A DNA stretch of 10,507 bases from an uncultured Thiomonas sp. (GTDB taxonomy: Bacteria > Pseudomonadota > Gammaproteobacteria > Burkholderiales > Burkholderiaceae_C): NCBI GenBank assembly GCA_937927695.1, contig CALBRU010000409.1:1-10507 (forward strand). The letters run 5' to 3'. The position numbers and the translations under genes are program-made. Every line of letters begins with the position of its first letter. Position 1 is the first letter of the stretch. Shown one piece after another: positions 7,442-10,507 of the stretch. The notes beneath the pieces were generated by a model that was given only the letters and a program-made list of their open reading frames with translations, was not told the DNA's origin and ran no database searches.

Positions 7442-7478
7442 CGCACCATATCAAGGCGTTACGCACCGTATTAGGGCG
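7442..7478. repeat. Tandem 17-bp repeat in the amt / DUF3460 divergent region
   Basis: CGCACCATATCAAGGCG (7442-7458) and CGCACCGTATTAGGGCG (7462-7478) agree at 14 of 17 positions and repeat with a 20-base period (3-base spacer). Each begins with CGCACC, which is also 5/6 of an NtrC half-site, and ends in GGCG, giving weak dyad symmetry. They lie about 115 and 135 bases upstream of the predicted amt start. Extra activator sites for amt are the simplest reading; an operator for the opposite gene is the alternative. Confidence 0.55.
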
Positions 7479-7502
7479 CATCAATCGGGACAGCCGCTTG
7501 CT

Positions 7503-7508
7503 TAGAAT
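7503..7508 (+). promoter_or_regulatory. Possible -10 element for DUF3460-scpA
   Basis: TAGAAT matches the TATAAT hexamer at 5/6 positions and lies 44 bases before the DUF3460 start codon. No convincing -35 hexamer is seen 16-18 bases upstream, so this is weak. Confidence 0.3.
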
Positions 7509-7552
7509 GGCAGGCTAGTTGTTTCTCCTGCCGTTTCCATTCGAGAACGTCC

Positions 7553-7750
7553 ATGCCTTTCAAAGTCAAACCTTACGTTTCTGAAGTGACGCATTTCATC
7601 CAGGATCTGAAGCACAGCGATCCGCAGCTCGAGGCCAAGCAAAAAGAAGGGCGTGCCCGGCTTTGGGACAAACCGCAGAACCCCGAGCTGACCCGGGAAT
7701 TCCAGGCTGCCCGCGTGCCGCAGAAAGCCTACGTTTACGGCAGCCACTAA
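7553..7750 (+). CDS. DUF3460 family protein
   Basis: This 65-residue protein is strongly charged and has no membrane segment or signal peptide, so it should be cytoplasmic. Recognisable features are KPYVSEVTHFIQDLK (6-20), the central EAKQKEGRARLWDK (27-40) and the C-terminal PQKAYVYGSH (56-65). This matches the DUF3460 family, small proteins typical of Burkholderiales. No biochemical function is known to me. The start ATG follows a GAGAA stretch (7544-7548), a weak ribosome site with short spacing. The scpA start lies 7 bases after the stop TAA, so the two are probably one transcript. The linkage could hint at a role near chromosome maintenance, but it may be only conserved gene order. Confidence 0.85.
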   Translation: MPFKVKPYVSEVTHFIQDLKHSDPQLEAKQKEGRARLWDKPQNPELTREFQAARVPQKAYVYGSH

Positions 7751-7757
7751 AGACTCC

Positions 7758-8606
7758 ATGCCCGACGCCGCGCAGGACGCCGCGCTGATGTCCCCGGAGG
7801 TGGACAGCACCCCGGCCACGGTGGACGGCATGGCGGTGGCGCGGCTGTATGGCGAGCCGCTGTTCGAGCTGCCGCAGGATCTCTACATCCCGCCCGACGC
7901 GCTCGAAGTCTTTCTCGAAGCGTTTGAAGGGCCGATGGATCTGCTGCTCTACCTCATCCGCAAGCAGAACTTCAACATCCTCGACATTCCGCTGGCGCAG
8001 GTCACGGCGCAGTATCTGAGCTATGTCGAGCAGATCCGCCGACACAATCTGGAGTTGGCCGCCGAGTATCTGCTGATGGCGGCCATGCTCATCGAGATCA
8101 AGTCGCGCATGTTGCTGCCGCGGCCGCCCACCGAGCCCGGCGCCGAGCCCGAAGACCCCCGCGCCGAACTCGTGCGCCGCCTGCTGGAGTACGAACGCTT
8201 CAAGCTCGCCGCGCAACAACTCGACGCTCTGCCCGTGCTCGGACGCGATTTCTGGCGCGCGCAGGTGCTGTTCGACCGCGACGCCGCGCCGCGCCTACCC
8301 GACGTGACGGCCGACGAGTTGCAGCAGGCCTGGAGCGACATTCTCAAGCGCGCCAAGCTGCATACGCACCACAAGATCACCCGCGAGCAACTTTCGGTGC
8401 GCGATTACATGAGCCGCGTGCTGCGCCAGTTGCAAGGCAAGCGCTTCCTCGAATTTCACGAACTGTTCGACCCCGCACAGGGCGTGCCCGTCGCCGTGGT
8501 CACACTGGTGGCGCTGCTCGAACTCACCCGGGAAGCGCTGGTGGAAATCACCCAGGCCGAAGCCTTCGCCCCGCTGTATGTGCGGCTGGCTTACACCCCG
8601 AGTTGA
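7758..8606 (+). CDS. scpA: Segregation and condensation protein A (kleisin)
   Basis: This 282-residue cytoplasmic protein is the kleisin that, with ScpB, bridges the heads of the SMC dimer and helps compact and segregate the chromosome. The conserved N-terminal block is FEGPMDLLLYLIRKQNFNILDIPLAQV (56-82), followed by a helical arm (AAEYLLMAAMLIEIKSRMLLP). A variable acidic and proline-rich linker (PPTEPGAEPEDPRAE) comes next. The C-terminal winged-helix part runs from about HKITREQLSVRDYM to EAFAPLYVRLA. Residues 1-50 are a weakly conserved extension, so a start at M11 or M25 is conceivable. ATG 7758 is preferred because it lies 7 bases after the DUF3460 stop, though no strong ribosome site is visible. 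scpB is not in this window. Confidence 0.93.
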   Translation: MPDAAQDAALMSPEVDSTPATVDGMAVARLYGEPLFELPQDLYIPPDALEVFLEAFEGPMDLLLYLIRKQNFNILDIPLAQVTAQYLSYVEQIRRHNLELAAEYLLMAAMLIEIKSRMLLPRPPTEPGAEPEDPRAELVRRLLEYERFKLAAQQLDALPVLGRDFWRAQVLFDRDAAPRLPDVTADELQQAWSDILKRAKLHTHHKITREQLSVRDYMSRVLRQLQGKRFLEFHELFDPAQGVPVAVVTLVALLELTREALVEITQAEAFAPLYVRLAYTPS

Positions 8607-8624
8607 TGTCGCCAGGCTGGGAAT

Positions 8625-8665
8625 CGAACGCTCGTTCGCAAAAACCAACCCGGCGCGGGCATAAT
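8625..8665 (+). promoter_or_regulatory. Possible panB promoter with adjacent inverted repeat
   Basis: The 86 bases between scpA and panB contain CATAAT (8660-8665), a 5/6 match to the -10 hexamer. It sits 27 bases before the panB start. A weak -35-like TTCGCA lies at 8635-8640 with 19-base spacing. The inverted repeat CGAACG-CT-CGTTCG (8625-8638) overlaps that -35 position, where an operator could sit. No T run follows the hairpin, so it is not a terminator. Low confidence as a promoter. Confidence 0.3.
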
Positions 8666-8692
8666 TCGCCGGTTTCCACCTGAGCTCAAGCC

Positions 8693-9553
8693 ATGTCAGC
8701 AGACTCTCCCGCCCCCTACGGCGCTCCATCCCGCAGTGATAGCGCCCCGCGCAAACCGCTCACCCTGCACCGCCTGCGCGCCATGCGTGAGGCCGGTGAA
8801 AAAATCGCCATGCTCACCGCTTACGACGCGGCCAGCGCCAGCCTGCTCGACGCCGCCGGGGTCGATTGCCTGCTGGTGGGCGACTCGCTGGGCATGGTGA
8901 TGCAGGGCCACAACTCCACCCTGCCCGTCACGCTCGAACAGATGGTGTATCACACGCAGTGCGTGGCGCGCGGCAATCGCAGCGCCTGGCTCATTGCCGA
9001 TCTGCCCTTCGGCAGCTACCAGGGCGGAGTCGAGCAAGCCGTGGCCAGCAGCGTGGCACTGATGCAGGCCGGTGCGCAGATGGTCAAGCTCGAAGGCGGC
9101 GGCTGGACCGCGCCCGTCATCGCCGCCCTCGTGGAGCGTGGCATTCCCGTCTGCGCCCACCTCGGCCTCACGCCGCAGAGTGTGCACGCGCTCGGCGGTT
9201 ACCGAATTCAGGGCCGCGACGCGCAATCGGCCGACACCCTGCGCCGTCATGCGGCCGAAGTTGGCGCTGCGGGCGCGGCCATGCTGGTGCTCGAACTCGT
9301 GCCCTCCGATGTGGCGGCGCAAATCAGCGCGGCCTATCCCGGCATCACCATCGGCATCGGCGCGGGCGCGCGCACCCATGGCCAAGTGCTGGTGCTGCAC
9401 GACATGCTCGACATCACCCGCGGCCCCAAGCCGCGTTTCGTGCGCAACTTCATGCTGGGCGCGCCCAGCCTTCTCGACGCCGTGCGCGGCTATGTTGAAG
9501 CCGTCAAGCAAGGCACGTTCCCCGACGAAGCCCTGCACGGCTATGCCGCCTGA
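8693..9553 (+). CDS. panB: 3-methyl-2-oxobutanoate hydroxymethyltransferase
   Basis: PanB catalyses the first committed step of pantothenate (and coenzyme A) synthesis in the cytoplasm. It transfers hydroxymethyl from methylenetetrahydrofolate to 2-oxoisovalerate, giving ketopantoate. The 286-residue protein keeps the family motifs: LTAYDAASA (41-49), LLVGDSLGMVMQGHNSTLPV (60-79), IADLPFGSY (101-109), MVKLEGG (130-136), VCAHLGLTPQSV (153-164) and LELVPSDV (200-207). Mg2+ ligands D64, D103 and E134, Lys132 and catalytic E201 correspond to E. coli D45, D84, E114, K112 and E181. The protein is about 20 residues longer than E. coli PanB because of an unconserved N-terminal extension rich in Ser, Pro and Ala; ATG 8693 has only a weak ribosome site. 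panC follows after 21 bases. Confidence 0.97.
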   Translation: MSADSPAPYGAPSRSDSAPRKPLTLHRLRAMREAGEKIAMLTAYDAASASLLDAAGVDCLLVGDSLGMVMQGHNSTLPVTLEQMVYHTQCVARGNRSAWLIADLPFGSYQGGVEQAVASSVALMQAGAQMVKLEGGGWTAPVIAALVERGIPVCAHLGLTPQSVHALGGYRIQGRDAQSADTLRRHAAEVGAAGAAMLVLELVPSDVAAQISAAYPGITIGIGAGARTHGQVLVLHDMLDITRGPKPRFVRNFMLGAPSLLDAVRGYVEAVKQGTFPDEALHGYAA

Positions 9554-9574
9554 TTCTTCCTCCCGTCCTTGCCC

Positions 9575-10420
9575 ATGCTGACCGTCCATACCGTCGCCGA
9601 CTTGCGCGCCGCACTCAAGCCGCACCCCGCTTGGACCCTGGTGCCCACCATGGGCAATCTCCACGCCGGGCATCTGGGCCTGATCGCCCGCGCGCGGCAG
9701 GAAAACGTCCCGGTGGTGGCGAGCATTTTCGTCAACCGCTTGCAGTTCGGGCCGAACGAAGACTTCGACCGCTACCCGCGCACCCTGCCGCGCGACGCGG
9801 CGCTGCTGGCCGACGCCGGCTGCGACCTGCTGTTCGCCCCTGACGAAACCGAGATGTACCCGCAGCCGCAGACCTTCCGCGTGCTGCCCGACCCAGCCCT
9901 CGCCGGCATTCTGGATGGCGCCGCCCGCCCCGGCCACTTCGAGGGCGTGGCCACCGTGGTGATGAAGCTGTTCCAGATGGTGCAGCCGCGTCATGCCGTG
10001 TTCGGCAAAAAGGACTATCAGCAGTTGCTCCTCATCCGCCGCATCGTCGAGCAGTTCGCCCTGCCCATCACCATCATCGGCCTCGACACCGTGCGCGCCG
10101 AAGACGGCCTGGCACTGTCTTCGCGCAATGGCTACCTCACGCCCGAAGAACGCGCGCAAGCACCGCAACTCCAGGCCGCTCTGCGCAGCCTGGCCGAAGA
10201 CGCCCGCAGCGCGACCACCCCGGAGCAGATTCGCCTGCTCGAACAACAGGCCATGACCCGCCTCGACCAACTCGGCTGGACGCCCGACTACCTCACCCTG
10301 CGCCGCCGCGCAGACCTGCAGCCGCCCACCGCGCTCGACCTGAACCAGCGAACGCACTGCGTGGTGCTGGGTGCAGCCCGCCTGGGCCGTACCCGGCTGA
10401 TCGACAATCTGGAGTGCTAG
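9575..10420 (+). CDS. panC: Pantothenate synthetase (pantoate-beta-alanine ligase)
   Basis: PanC joins pantoate and beta-alanine with ATP, through a pantoyl-adenylate, to make pantothenate in the cytoplasm. From ATG 9575 the protein has 281 residues, close to the 283 of the E. coli enzyme. Motifs are VPTMGNLHAGHL (23-34, with the nucleotidyltransferase HxGH signature), SIFVNRLQFGPNEDFDRYPR (50-69), ARPGHFEGVATVVMKLF (117-133), AVFGKKDYQQ (141-150) and LSSRNGYL (181-188, the KMSKS-like loop). All are intact. A TTG at 9569 would add two residues but has no better ribosome site, so ATG 9575 is chosen. It probably shares the panB transcript. Beta-alanine would come from panD, not in this window, and ketopantoate reduction from panE or ilvC elsewhere. 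Confidence 0.97.
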   Translation: MLTVHTVADLRAALKPHPAWTLVPTMGNLHAGHLGLIARARQENVPVVASIFVNRLQFGPNEDFDRYPRTLPRDAALLADAGCDLLFAPDETEMYPQPQTFRVLPDPALAGILDGAARPGHFEGVATVVMKLFQMVQPRHAVFGKKDYQQLLLIRRIVEQFALPITIIGLDTVRAEDGLALSSRNGYLTPEERAQAPQLQAALRSLAEDARSATTPEQIRLLEQQAMTRLDQLGWTPDYLTLRRRADLQPPTALDLNQRTHCVVLGAARLGRTRLIDNLEC

Positions 10421-10461
10421 TGCAGTGTTTCACGCTATCTGGAACATAAAAACGCGCCTTT

Positions 10462-10507
10462 AGATCGGAAGAGCACACGTCTGAACTCCAGTCACTAGCT
10501 TATCTCG
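10462..10507 (+). other. Illumina TruSeq adapter contamination at the contig end
   Basis: From 10462 the sequence begins AGATCGGAAGAGCACACGTC, and the whole stretch 10462-10495 equals the standard TruSeq read-1 adapter. It continues with TAGCTT (10496-10501), which is the TruSeq index 10 barcode, and then ATCTCG (10502-10507), the start of the adapter's constant 3' part. The genome-derived sequence therefore ends at 10461, and nothing after it is biological. The reverse strand of the adapter encodes a peptide starting (M)CSSDL, a recurrent false N terminus in databases; any minus-strand gene called there (about 10293-10478) is spurious. Confidence 0.98.

Noticed and set aside
8617..8640. Minus-strand GTTCGATTCCCAG resembling the T-arm of a tRNA
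   Set aside because: The 5' side of the supposed T stem (GAGCG) does not pair with CCCAG, and no acceptor, D or anticodon arm is found. Chance similarity.
8696..10357. Long minus-strand open frame opposite panB and panC (553 residues)
   Set aside because: It covers two certain genes in antisense, has no recognisable motif and is typical of high-GC shadow frames.
10447..10461. AAAAACGCGCCTTT after panC as a terminator
   Set aside because: Only one possible arm is visible before the genomic sequence ends at the adapter, so no hairpin can be shown.
10293..10478. Minus-strand open frame beginning (M)CSSDL
   Set aside because: It starts inside the sequencing adapter and lies antisense to panC; it is an artefact.

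Overview
This GC-rich window looks like one complete short-read contig from a betaproteobacterium, most likely of the order Burkholderiales. The evidence is the small DUF3460 gene followed by scpA and panB-panC, and the protein sequences themselves. The genus cannot be read from the sequence. The contig starts inside an open gene and ends in 46 bases of Illumina TruSeq adapter with a readable index, so both edges are assembly ends and not biological boundaries.

Layout, left to right. (1) 1-2235: the 3' part of a secreted-type protein, a YVTN beta-propeller fused to an alkaline-phosphatase-superfamily phosphoesterase, closed by a clear intrinsic terminator at 2276-2297. (2) 2331-2384: a candidate Pho promoter. 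(3) 2416-6098: a two-gene operon of a TonB-dependent outer-membrane receptor and a Tat-exported PhoD-like phosphatase, overlapping by one base (TGATG). (4) 6110-7309, minus strand: an Amt ammonium transporter, convergent with the phosphatase and only 11 bases from it. (5) 7310-7552: a divergent control region with a near-consensus sigma-54 promoter for amt, an NtrC-like site and a tandem 17-bp repeat. (6) 7553-8606: DUF3460 protein and ScpA. (7) 8693-10420: panB and panC. (8) 10462-10507: adapter.

How the genes may work together. The left half reads as a phosphorus-scavenging module. Two phosphatases of unrelated folds flank an outer-membrane receptor, and the promoter of the receptor operon resembles PhoB-binding repeats. 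The middle holds a nitrogen-responsive ammonium transporter. The right half is housekeeping: a chromosome-segregation kleisin and two consecutive enzymes of pantothenate synthesis.

No RNA gene, CRISPR array, prophage or insertion sequence was seen. The most interesting biological candidate is the phosphatase/receptor/phosphatase cluster, whose substrate is unknown. The most certain unusual observation is the adapter.
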